From Streptomyces zinciresistens K42 (GTDB taxonomy: Bacteria; Actinomycetota; Actinomycetes; Streptomycetales; Streptomycetaceae), in NCBI RefSeq assembly GCF_000225525.1, contig NZ_AGBF01000001.1, positions 186,001 through 250,000 on the forward strand: a stretch of DNA of 64,000 nt, given 5' to 3'. The notes under the pieces were generated by a model that worked only from the letters and a program-made list of their open reading frames with translations, made no database searches and was not told where the DNA came from. Shown one piece after another: positions 1 to 7,298 of the stretch (its first letter is position 1; each line of letters starts with the position of its first letter). Both the position numbers and the translations under genes were made by a program.

Positions 1-153
1 GAGCTTGTGTATGAATCCGTAGGAGCGGCCGGAGGCGGCCATGAGGGTGCGGATGCTGGCGTTGTTGTTGTAGTGCTTGGCGAGTTCAGCCGCGTATTCC
101 ACGCGTGCTTCTCCGACAAGGCGTGTCTTGGGAGCGAGTGGCGTGAGCGCCAT
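1..153 (-). CDS. Helix-turn-helix protein, N-terminal part only
   Basis: Fifty-one codons are visible and the gene continues past the left edge of the window. The N-terminus has a basic and helical stretch followed by the motif RTLMAASGRSYGFIHKL, which reads as a helix-turn-helix of the kind seen in small, widely conserved Streptomyces DNA-binding proteins. The ATG at 153 is preceded by a GAAAGG ribosome site at good spacing. It lies 83 bp downstream of the EEP gene on the same strand. The function of this small family is unknown; DNA binding is inferred from the motif only. Confidence 0.75.
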   Translation of the reverse strand, partial: MALTPLAPKTRLVGEARVEYAAELAKHYNNNASIRTLMAASGRSYGFIHKL

Positions 154-236
154 GGTGGGTTGCCTTTCGGTGGCATAGGGACGGAGGCTGCGGGATTCTG
201 CATGGCAGGCCGGGCACAGGAGAGCTTTCCCGAGAC

Positions 237-1238
237 TCAGGCGACGAGCTCTCCTGCGGCCAGGGGCTCGAAGGTCCGGCGCAGTGCTTCGACGAGCGCC
301 GGCCGGGATAGGACCACCTCCAGGGCGTGGTGGTCGCTGACGCCGGTCATGTCGATCACGTTGACGTCCTCGACGGCCTGCACGGTCCAGGCGTCCATGT
401 AGCCACGGTCGATGCGCCGACCGCCGCCCTGGCCTATGGCACGGTGCCCGGCGGTCGCGTTCAGGGCCTCCGGCTTGTCGTTGCGGCGGGCGGCGAAGCG
501 AGCGGGGTCGTGCATGCCGCAGTCCGTCATCAACTCGTCCAGGAACGTACAGCTCTTCCACGTCCCGTCGGACTGCCTGCGGGCTCGGTGCCGCCGGTGC
601 ACGAGGTCGGTGATGTCCGGTGAGGCCCAGTCGATCTCGGGTACGACCTCGCCGGTCGGCACCGGGTACTCGTTGGTGTCACCGAACAGCCAGCATCCGG
701 CCCGGGAGCGGTCCGGGTCGCGGCCGTGCTGGGCTTTGACCTTGTCGACGAGGGCTGTCAGTTCCTCATACTCCCGCTCCCGGCCCTGGGGGGAGCAGAA
801 CGAGCCGTGGAAGGAGGCGGTGACGATCGGTGTCTCGGGCACGTCCGGCAGGCCGATGACCACGTTGGTGGGCGGAGTGCGCCAGATGAAGCGGTGCTCG
901 TAGTCGGCGTGGATGGTGAACGTGCTCTCCCGGACGAGCAGACCGGTCGGGTTGCGGCCCTGCCCCATCGGGGCACGGAAACCCCGCATGCCCAGGGAGC
1001 GTTGGGCGGCGTCCCACCGCCGGGTCGCGGCGGCGATGTCCTCGGTGCTCGAGCGGGGCCCGGTCTGGGAGTACGTCAGCTCGGTGACCGCCAGCCAGTC
1101 CGGCCTCCTGGGCGCGAGGATTCCCTCGTACGCCTGGCGCCACCGTTCCGGTAACACACCAGGGGAGGGTTCCGGCCCGCCGTCGTGCTCAAGGTTGACC
1201 AGCATCAGACGCAGTTCGTCAGCGTGCGATGTCGTCAT
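237..1238 (-). CDS. Endonuclease/exonuclease/phosphatase (EEP) family protein
   Basis: A 333-residue protein with the spaced metal and catalytic motifs of the EEP fold: NLEH at residues 15-18, a Glu at 53, FHGSF with His144, GDTNE at 186-190, and SDHH at 301-304. EEP enzymes cleave phosphodiester or phosphomonoester bonds in nucleic acids, lipids or nucleotides using a metal; the substrate here cannot be told. No signal peptide or membrane segment is seen, so it is probably cytoplasmic. The ATG at 1238 has an AAAGGG ribosome site. It follows the degenerate phosphoribosyltransferase gene after 111 bp and may share its transcript. Confidence 0.8.
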   Translation of the reverse strand: MTTSHADELRLMLVNLEHDGGPEPSPGVLPERWRQAYEGILAPRRPDWLAVTELTYSQTGPRSSTEDIAAATRRWDAAQRSLGMRGFRAPMGQGRNPTGLLVRESTFTIHADYEHRFIWRTPPTNVVIGLPDVPETPIVTASFHGSFCSPQGREREYEELTALVDKVKAQHGRDPDRSRAGCWLFGDTNEYPVPTGEVVPEIDWASPDITDLVHRRHRARRQSDGTWKSCTFLDELMTDCGMHDPARFAARRNDKPEALNATAGHRAIGQGGGRRIDRGYMDAWTVQAVEDVNVIDMTGVSDHHALEVVLSRPALVEALRRTFEPLAAGELVA

Positions 1239-1349
1239 CGAAGCCCTTTCGCTGCATGCGGCGCACGGCCCCGGCTCGCCATGGCCTGGTAGGCCTGCCG
1301 CGGGCGCGGCGCGTGGCCGCCTCGTGAGATGGATGCAAGGTGTGCACGG

Positions 1350-1901
1350 TCATGAGCGGTGTACCTCCCGCGGGTCGGGGAGGTGCCGCGTGGCCGCCGA
1401 GCCCAGATGACTCGGGTCCCAGGGAAAGAGGACGGCGGCGCTTGTCTTCCAGACCGACCAGTCCGGCCTGGGTTCACAGGCACGGTGGGATACCAGAACG
1501 GCTGTCTCGACGCGTCCGCCTTGGGCGAGTCCTCTCTCCAACTCGTCGACAACGCGCCGCAATTCGGGAGAGCGGTCGCTGTCGCAGACCACCAGGATCC
1601 GGTCGGACCAGCTCTGGTCCGGCAGTTCGCCAACCGGATGGAACGGGACCCGATGATGGGCGGCCAGGGTTTCCGCCGGGGTCAGCGCGCCCGAGGGACC
1701 GGGCACCCCGATCACGCAGGTGATGGAGCCGCCGGCACTGGTGGCCGCGGCAAGCAAGTCCAGCGCATCGAGCACCTGCTGCACGGTCAACCGGTACGGA
1801 GGAGAGGGAGCCAAGAGCGTCTGAAGACGCTGCGCGGAGTACCCCGGGGCGGGCAGGGCGCACCCCGGTGGCTCAGTGAGAAACGTCGGCTCTGCCCTCA
1901 C
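1350..1901 (-). CDS. Degenerate phosphoribosyltransferase-like protein
   Basis: The GTG start at 1901 overlaps the stop of the XRE gene as GTGA and has a GGAGG site, giving 183 residues. It aligns along its length with the phosphoribosyltransferase at 15587-16162: CVIGVPGPSG matches AVIGIARGG, ILVVCDSDRSPELRRV matches LLVADDICGTGATFKAV, and both end in a Trp-rich segment with VLFPW. The PRPP loop has lost the acidic pair and the GTGAT loop (DDICGTG becomes CDSDRSP). It is therefore probably not an active transferase. A nucleotide-sensing or regulatory role is only a guess. Family assignment rests on my own alignment of two proteins in this window. Confidence 0.65.
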   Translation of the reverse strand: MRAEPTFLTEPPGCALPAPGYSAQRLQTLLAPSPPYRLTVQQVLDALDLLAAATSAGGSITCVIGVPGPSGALTPAETLAAHHRVPFHPVGELPDQSWSDRILVVCDSDRSPELRRVVDELERGLAQGGRVETAVLVSHRACEPRPDWSVWKTSAAVLFPWDPSHLGSAATRHLPDPREVHRS

Positions 1902-2773
1902 CGTGCCACCTCCTTCCGCGCAGCCACGGGGATGCGCACCGCTGCGGCCGCAGCAGCGAAGGCGTCCCGGGCTTCGCGCAGGCGGGCGAGGCTGGCTTTG
2001 GGGCTGAGGGCGTTGTTCAACGCGGCCTCCAAGAACCGATGCCGTGCTGCGCCGTGGTTGTGCCCGGTGGAGTAGATCGCGCCTTGGACCTCCTGCACGT
2101 AAAGGCGCTGCCGGGTCAGGAAGAGCTCGCTCAGGGTGCCGAGGGGAAGAACGAGGGGCGCGGCCAACGGGACGATGAGCATGCGAATGGAGCCGTCTGT
2201 GGCGGCCTCGAGGACGTGAGTGAGCTGGTTGCGCATGAGGACGGGGCCGCCGATGGCACGCATCAGGACGGACTCGTCCAGCAGGACGGTCATGGTCTTG
2301 CCGCAGTGGGCCGGAAGGCGGCGGGCCGCGGCTTCCGCCCTGCTCGGCGGGTGTCCGCCGTGCTGGACGGAGCGCCACACGGCGGCGTAGGCCGGAATCT
2401 GGAGGAAGCCGGGGATGAACCAGGCGCTGTAAGTGACGAGCGCGTGGGCGGCACGTTCACAGGCGCTCAGCCGCGACAGCCACCCCGGCCCTCCATCGTA
2501 GGTGACTTCCTGCCCCCGGGCTGCGTCGTCGAGGAGCCGCATCAGGACCTGAGCATGATGGGGTGCGGTGACGCCGTAGGCCTTCAGCAGCGCATCGACC
2601 ATCACCTCGTCCGGACACAGATTCCCGGTCTCGATCTCGCGCGCGGTCGCACAGGGCTCGCTGAGAATGTCGGCGGTGCGGCTCAGCGGCAGGCCTTGCT
2701 CCTGGCGCAGCGTGCGCAGGTAGGTCCCCGTGACCAGTGCCCCGGCCGGCGCGAGATCCTCGGGCGTGCTCAC
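1898..2773 (-). CDS. XRE-family regulator with DUF5753-type sensor region
   Basis: A 291-residue protein using the GTG at 2773, which overlaps the preceding stop as GTGA. An N-terminal helix-turn-helix (about residues 15-70, TYLRTLRQEQGLPLSRTADIL) is followed by the long C-terminal region of the DUF5753 family, recognisable from the segments WFIPGFLQIPAYAAVW and the MRNQLTHVLEAA helix. Such proteins are abundant Streptomyces regulators, often encoded next to DUF397 partners. No DUF397 gene is adjacent here; the partner genes are DUF5999 upstream and the phosphoribosyltransferase-like gene downstream, both translationally coupled. Confidence 0.85.
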   Translation of the reverse strand: MSTPEDLAPAGALVTGTYLRTLRQEQGLPLSRTADILSEPCATAREIETGNLCPDEVMVDALLKAYGVTAPHHAQVLMRLLDDAARGQEVTYDGGPGWLSRLSACERAAHALVTYSAWFIPGFLQIPAYAAVWRSVQHGGHPPSRAEAAARRLPAHCGKTMTVLLDESVLMRAIGGPVLMRNQLTHVLEAATDGSIRMLIVPLAAPLVLPLGTLSELFLTRQRLYVQEVQGAIYSTGHNHGAARHRFLEAALNNALSPKASLARLREARDAFAAAAAAVRIPVAARKEVAR

Positions 2774-2961
2774 GCCGCGGCCCCGGCGGTGCGGCATGGC
2801 GCGATGATCCGTCCGTCAGGCAGAAGTTCGCCAGTGTCTTCGAAACGAACAATGCCGTTGCACAACAGGCTCCAGCCCTGTTCCGGATGGGAGGCCACGA
2901 TGTGGGCCGTGTCGCGTTCGGGGGTGTTGGCCGCAGGGCAGGGCGGCTGGTGCAGGCACAT
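2770..2961 (-). CDS. DUF5999 family small protein
   Basis: A 63-residue protein with the hallmark sequence of this actinobacterial family: MCLHQPPCP at the start, then HPEQGWSLLCNGI and FEDTGELLPDGRIIAP. Three cysteines and two histidines at the N-terminal half could bind a metal, but this is inference. The ATG at 2961 gives the full family length. The gene ends in a GTGA overlap with the XRE regulator, so both are probably made from one transcript. The biochemical role of DUF5999 is not known. Confidence 0.85.
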   Translation of the reverse strand: MCLHQPPCPAANTPERDTAHIVASHPEQGWSLLCNGIVRFEDTGELLPDGRIIAPCRTAGAAA

Positions 2962-2980
2962 CTGTCGACGTCCTTGTCGT

Positions 2981-3430
2981 CTATCGGATAGGCAGGCTGG
3001 TGGTGCGCCGATCCCGTCGATGGGGAGCGGGCGGCGGAGGTGTGCGGCCGTCGAGGGCGGCACGGAGGTCGTCCGGTCGGGTCGTGCCGCGGCCGGGCAG
3101 GACGACCCAGCGGACATCGCGGCCGGTGGTGATGAAGGCCGGCGGGACCGAGATGATCGTGCCGGGGCGCAGCAGGCGGCTCCCGCGAACCTCCCAGGAG
3201 CCGGGCGCCACAGCGCCGGGCTCCAGGAGGAAGAACCAGGTCCGCGTGTCGCTGTTGGCGAGGACCGGGCCGGAGTGGGAGCCAAGGATCTCGTGGGCGC
3301 TCGCGGCGCTGTCCGCGCCGGCCCGCACCGCGTCGAAGTACTGCCCGCACGGCAATCCGAGGGTTTGGACCCGGGGCACCCACGCTGGCTCCAGTGTGCT
3401 GTCGGCCCAGCCCCACGCGTTGTCGAACAT
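2981..3430 (-). CDS. Conserved actinobacterial protein of unknown function
   Basis: A 149-residue protein with a recognisable core: WVPRVQTLGLPCGQYFDAVR, then GPVLANSDTRTWFFLLEPG and ISVPPAFITTG. This pattern is familiar from small Streptomyces proteins sometimes annotated as primase-polymerase N-terminal fragments, but I see no catalytic acidic triad and would not assign enzymatic activity. The C-terminal 25 residues are Pro/Arg-rich and probably disordered. It starts 18 bp after the last P450 gene with a GAGG/GGGGG ribosome site, so it is likely the tail of the conservon operon. Confidence 0.7.
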   Translation of the reverse strand: MFDNAWGWADSTLEPAWVPRVQTLGLPCGQYFDAVRAGADSAASAHEILGSHSGPVLANSDTRTWFFLLEPGAVAPGSWEVRGSRLLRPGTIISVPPAFITTGRDVRWVVLPGRGTTRPDDLRAALDGRTPPPPAPHRRDRRTTSLPIR

Positions 3431-3448
3431 CCTCGTGCCCCCTTTACA

Positions 3449-4690
3449 TCAGGCCGCCGCGCCGGTGTTGCCGGCTTGGGCGGTGGTGAGGACGACGGGC
3501 AGTTCGCGGTAGTCGTTGCCGATGAACGACGGCTGCGGGAGCAGGCCGTCCTCGTCGGTGGCGAGCCGCAGGCGGGGGAAGCGGGCAAAGAGCGCCGGCA
3601 GGGCGACGCGGGCTTCGAGCCGGGCGAGGGGCGCGCCGAGGCAGAAGTGGATGCCGTGGCCGAAGGCGAGGTGCTGCCGATCGTCGCGGTCGATGTCGAA
3701 GTGATCGGGCTGGGGGTTGGTCTTCGGGTCGCGTCCGTGCGCGCCGAAGCCGATCAGGATGAGGTCGCCCTGGCGGATCGTGACGCCCTCGCCGAGGTCG
3801 ATGTCGGCCGTGGCGTAGCGCAGCGGCAGGTGCATGATCGGGGGGTGTTTGCGCAGCGTCTCCTCGGTGACGTCGTCCCAGCGTGTGGGGTCGGCGATCG
3901 CGGCGGCGAGCTGGTCGGGGTGGGCGAGCAGTTCGACGACCGCGTGGTTGATAAGGGAGACGGCGGTCTCCGAGCCCGCCCCGATCATGAGGATGAGGGT
4001 GCTGACGAGTTCGTCCTCGCTGAGCCGGTCGCCATGGGCTTCGTGGGTGGCCAGCAGGATGCTGGTCATGTCGTCGCCCGGGGTGGCCCGCTTGGTGGCG
4101 ATCAGAGTGCGCATCGCGGCGAACATGTCGTCGCGGATCTGGGCGGCCGTCTCGTCGGAGGCGCTGGTGTCCAGCACGGCGTCGATGACCCGCAGCATCT
4201 CGGGCCGCTGCTCGTCCGGCACGCCGAAGAGGTCGCAAATCACCCGGGTGGGAACCGGGTAGGAGAAGACGGCCCGCAGGTTGACGGGCTGGTCCGGCTC
4301 CAGGGCCTCCATGGCGTCCAGGAGGCTGGTGACGATCGCCTCTACCGCGGGACGCATCGCCTCGATCCGGCGGGCGGTGAACGCACGGCCCACGAGGTCC
4401 TTCAGGCGCTTGTGGTCGGCGCCGTCGCTGGTGAACATGCTGACGACGTCGACCCAGGCGGCCAGCCACGGTATGGCGAAGGGCCGGTAGCCGGGCCAGC
4501 TCTTGCGGGCGTCCTTGGAGACCCGCGGGTCCACGAGCAGCGTCCGTGCGATGTCGCCGCGGGTGACGGACCAGGCGGTCAGGTTGCTGGGCATGGTGAC
4601 GCGGACTGCGGGGCCCTGGGCGCGCAGCTGGTCGGCCTGCGCGTACAGGTGTCGTCCGGTGGTGTCGAGGGTGATCGGCGAGCTGGTCAC
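3449..4690 (-). CDS. Cytochrome P450, CYP154-like, conservon-associated
   Basis: A 413-residue soluble P450 starting at GTG 4690, which overlaps the previous stop (GTGA) and has an AGGAGG site. The I-helix reads GAGSET at 237-242, the K-helix ExxR is E277-R280, and the heme loop FGHGIHFCLG places the Cys ligand at 350. All canonical P450 residues are present, so it should be a competent monooxygenase that needs an external ferredoxin and reductase; none is encoded in the window. In S. coelicolor conservons a CYP154 and a CYP157 enzyme sit side by side, and the arrangement here matches. The substrate is unknown. Confidence 0.93.
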   Translation of the reverse strand: MTSSPITLDTTGRHLYAQADQLRAQGPAVRVTMPSNLTAWSVTRGDIARTLLVDPRVSKDARKSWPGYRPFAIPWLAAWVDVVSMFTSDGADHKRLKDLVGRAFTARRIEAMRPAVEAIVTSLLDAMEALEPDQPVNLRAVFSYPVPTRVICDLFGVPDEQRPEMLRVIDAVLDTSASDETAAQIRDDMFAAMRTLIATKRATPGDDMTSILLATHEAHGDRLSEDELVSTLILMIGAGSETAVSLINHAVVELLAHPDQLAAAIADPTRWDDVTEETLRKHPPIMHLPLRYATADIDLGEGVTIRQGDLILIGFGAHGRDPKTNPQPDHFDIDRDDRQHLAFGHGIHFCLGAPLARLEARVALPALFARFPRLRLATDEDGLLPQPSFIGNDYRELPVVLTTAQAGNTGAAA

Positions 4691-5916
4691 GCGGTACCTC
4701 CTGCGGATGTGGTGGCGGTGAGGACATCGGCGGGCTGCTTGCGGAAGCTGACGTTCAGCGAGACGGGGCACTGGTGGAACGGGCCCGGCCGGTTGGGGAC
4801 GTCGGGGTCGGTGAGGTCGAGGTCCCAGAGGCGGTCCAGGATCGTCTCGATGGCGGTCTGGGCGATGACGCTGGCCTGGCCGTCGGCCGGGCAGCGGTGC
4901 GGGCCGGCCGACCAGGCCAGGTGCGAGCGGTTGTCGTAGCCGAGGCCGGGCGGCAGCGCGGGGTCGGTGCCGGTGGCCGCGTGACTGATGAGGACCGGCT
5001 CGCCTTCGGGGATGGCGACGCCGTGCAGCATGGTGGCGTGACGGGCGAAGTGGGCGCTGAAGTTTGCCATCGGGCTGCGGGTCCACAGCACCTTCTCCAT
5101 GGCGCGTCGGACGGTGACGGTGCCGCCGGCGAGGTCGCCGGCGTAGGTGTCGTCCTCCAGGAGCAGGCCCAGGCCGGAGGCGATCCACGCCGCAGTGGGG
5201 ATGGTGCCGGCGCCGACGAAGCAGAAGAGCTGGTGGACCATCTCCTCATAGGTGAGGCGGGCGGGATGGGCGAGCATCCAGGACGTGAAGTCGGCACCGG
5301 GCCGCTGCTTCTTCGTCTGGATGAGCTCGAAGAGGATCCGCGCGAAGTCCTCCGCCGCCTGCGCGGCCGCAGCACCGGCGCTGATGATGCCCTGGCATGC
5401 GGTGACCATCCGCCCGGCCAGCTGGGTCGGGCAGCCGAGGATGTCGGCGAAGATCAGCAGCGGCAGGGTGTCGGCGAAGTCGACCATCAGGTCGGCGTGC
5501 CCGCGGGGGGCGATCCGGTCGATGAGCCAGTTGGCGTGGGCCTGGGTGGTCTCGCGCAGCATGTGGACGTCGACGCGGGCCAGGCACTCCTCCAGGGCGA
5601 TGCGCAGCCGCTCATGGCGCTGCCCGTCGGCGTACAGCAGGCTGGGGCGGAAGGCCATGAGGGCCAGGACCGGGCTGTCCGGCGGGACCCGGCCGTTGTT
5701 GAGCGCGGCCCAGCGGCGGCTGTCCTTGCTGTAGGTGGTCGTGTCGTTGAGCAGGGTGATCGCGGCCCGGTGGCTGGTGACGACCAGGGCGTACACGTTC
5801 TCCGCGATCTCGGCCCAGCCGACGGGACCGGCGGCCCGCAGTTCGGCGTAGGCGTCCTGGGGCCGCAGTGCGAAGGCGTCGCCGAACAGGCGAGGCGGGC
5901 GCGGGGAAGCAGTCAT
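4687..5916 (-). CDS. Cytochrome P450, CYP157-like, without EXXR
   Basis: A 409-residue P450 starting at ATG 5916, overlapping the cvnD stop as ATGA. The I-helix carries FVGAGTIPT near 234-241 and the heme loop WSAGPHRCPADG puts the Cys at 342, but the conserved Phe and the Gly after Cys are changed. At the K-helix it has EKVLW (274-278) where other P450s have ExxR. The CYP157 family is known for exactly this loss (EQSLW in S. coelicolor CYP157C1). Its partner downstream is a canonical P450. The two may act on one substrate or as a signalling output of the conservon; this is not shown by the sequence. Confidence 0.92.
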   Translation of the reverse strand: MTASPRPPRLFGDAFALRPQDAYAELRAAGPVGWAEIAENVYALVVTSHRAAITLLNDTTTYSKDSRRWAALNNGRVPPDSPVLALMAFRPSLLYADGQRHERLRIALEECLARVDVHMLRETTQAHANWLIDRIAPRGHADLMVDFADTLPLLIFADILGCPTQLAGRMVTACQGIISAGAAAAQAAEDFARILFELIQTKKQRPGADFTSWMLAHPARLTYEEMVHQLFCFVGAGTIPTAAWIASGLGLLLEDDTYAGDLAGGTVTVRRAMEKVLWTRSPMANFSAHFARHATMLHGVAIPEGEPVLISHAATGTDPALPPGLGYDNRSHLAWSAGPHRCPADGQASVIAQTAIETILDRLWDLDLTDPDVPNRPGPFHQCPVSLNVSFRKQPADVLTATTSAGGTA

Positions 5917-6512
5917 CGGGCGGGCTCCAGGCGGGGGTGGGTGAGGATGTCGGTGACCAGGGCGATCAGGCCTTCTTTCGCCGAGTGGCGGAAGCGGGCG
6001 TCCAGCCACACCAGCGGGCGGTCGTCGGCCATGGTCAGGGAGTCGCGGATCTCGGCGTCGCTGTAGCGGGGGGCGCCTTCCTCTGCGAAGTGGTTGATCG
6101 CGACGGTGTACGGCAGGCCGGCGGACTCCAGCAGGTCGATCGCGTCGAAGCTCTCTTCGATGCGGCGGGTGTCGACGAGGACGAGGCCGCCCAGAGCGCC
6201 GTCGAGCAGGGAGCGGACCATGCGGTGGAAGCGCGGCTGGCCCGGGGCACCGAAGAGGTAGAGCACGATGTCCTCGGCCAGCGTGACGCGCCCGAAGTCC
6301 ATCGCGACGGTGGTGGTGGTCTTGTCCTTCATGCCGCCGAGGTCGTCAATGAGTTCCCCGGCCTTGGTCATCTGCTCTTCGGTGCGCATGGGGCGGATTT
6401 CCGAGACCGCACCAACCAGGGTGGTCTTGCCCACCGCGAACGGACCGAGGACGACCACCTTGACTGAGCGGGCCCCGGCCGACACATAGCGGTCAGAGCT
6501 TCTGTAGTCCAT
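5913..6512 (-). CDS. cvnD: Conservon small GTPase CvnD
   Basis: A 199-residue Ras-like GTPase of the conservon type. The P-loop GPFAVGKTT is at residues 23-31, a switch region with repeated Thr (KTTTTVAMDFG) at 64-74, and the G3 motif FGAPGQ at 87-92. The usual NKxD guanine motif is replaced by NHFAEE, which is common in this family. Conservon proteins CvnA-D form a membrane complex resembling eukaryotic G-protein signalling. The start at 6512 overlaps the end of cvnC by 20 bp and the stop overlaps the P450 start, so translation is coupled along the operon. Confidence 0.95.
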   Translation of the reverse strand: MDYRSSDRYVSAGARSVKVVVLGPFAVGKTTLVGAVSEIRPMRTEEQMTKAGELIDDLGGMKDKTTTTVAMDFGRVTLAEDIVLYLFGAPGQPRFHRMVRSLLDGALGGLVLVDTRRIEESFDAIDLLESAGLPYTVAINHFAEEGAPRYSDAEIRDSLTMADDRPLVWLDARFRHSAKEGLIALVTDILTHPRLEPAR

Positions 6513-6852
6513 CCAAAACCCTTCTCAGGAAGTCCTCATCGTGCTGCTCCGCAGCGGGAACGAACGGTGCACGGGCGACCAGGTGACCGCTGTCGACGAG
6601 ACCGGAGACGACGACCTTGGTGACAGCCCCGGGCAGTTCGAGGTGGACGGCGACCTCGGACACGGCCAGGACGCCGGGAAGGCACAGGTCCATCACCCGG
6701 TACGCCTGTGCACCCAGGCCGGCCAGTGGCACATTGGGGTCGGCGATCAGCAGGGTGGCCTCGTCCAGCGTGGTGCGCGAGGGTGTGGCGCGGCCGCCCG
6801 TGGCGGTGTAGGACCGCACCATTCCGCGCCGCTGGCGCCCGTGCGCGGTCAT
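6493..6852 (-). CDS. cvnC: Conservon DUF742 protein CvnC
   Basis: A 119-residue DUF742 protein. The ATG at 6852 overlaps the cvnB stop as ATGA. The segments MVRSYTATGGRA and LCLPGVLAVSEVAVHLELP followed by VVVSGLVDSG are characteristic; the family has a winged-helix-like fold and is always found between the roadblock protein and the GTPase of conservons. In S. coelicolor cvn9 the equivalent protein contacts the other conservon products. No unusual feature is seen. Confidence 0.95.
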   Translation of the reverse strand: MTAHGRQRRGMVRSYTATGGRATPSRTTLDEATLLIADPNVPLAGLGAQAYRVMDLCLPGVLAVSEVAVHLELPGAVTKVVVSGLVDSGHLVARAPFVPAAEQHDEDFLRRVLDGLQKL

Positions 6853-7298
6853 ACGGTGCTGCTCCGCTCGCGGGCGCCGAGCACCGGGCGCAAGCCCTGG
6901 ATCATCTTCAGCGTGGCCGTGATGGCGAGTGAGGCCTCCTTGCTGAGCGCGTCGCCTCGCACGGAGACACCGACTCCGGTGCGCTCGCCCGCCGCGAACA
7001 GCAGCACGGTGGCGTCCTTCAGATCGCTGACGACGTGCCGCATGACCAAGGAGCTCTTGTTCTGGTCGGGGTAACCACAGAACGCGCCGAGGTCGGCCTG
7101 CAGAGACTTGACGCCGGAGAGGGCGGCTGCCGTGCGCTCGGCGTCGTCGCGTGACAGGTCGTCCGACTTGGCGATCACCAGTCCGTCGCTGGAGAACAGG
7201 ACTGCGTTCATGACGCCCGGCTCGTCGCACAGTCGGTTCAGGGCCCAGGTCATGTCGGTGGAGTCGGCGGTGTGCTGATCGGCGGTGGTCACTGTCAC
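6849..7298 (-). CDS. cvnB: Conservon roadblock/LC7 protein CvnB
   Basis: A 149-residue protein with a single roadblock/LC7 domain across about residues 14-130: the helix WALNRLCDEPGV, the strand NAVLFSSDGLVIA, and the second half ATVLLFAAGERTGVGVSV. Roadblock proteins modulate small GTPases, here CvnD. The GTG at 7298 overlaps the cvnA stop as GTGA and has an AAGGA site. The cysteine in FCGYPD is a non-typical position but has no obvious catalytic role. Confidence 0.94.
   Translation of the reverse strand: MTVTTADQHTADSTDMTWALNRLCDEPGVMNAVLFSSDGLVIAKSDDLSRDDAERTAAALSGVKSLQADLGAFCGYPDQNKSSLVMRHVVSDLKDATVLLFAAGERTGVGVSVRGDALSKEASLAITATLKMIQGLRPVLGARERSSTV

Noticed and set aside
2039..4939. Very long open frame on the plus strand across the P450 and XRE genes
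   Set aside because: It is the antisense shadow of minus-strand genes with clear P450 and regulator motifs; high-GC coding DNA commonly leaves the opposite frame open.
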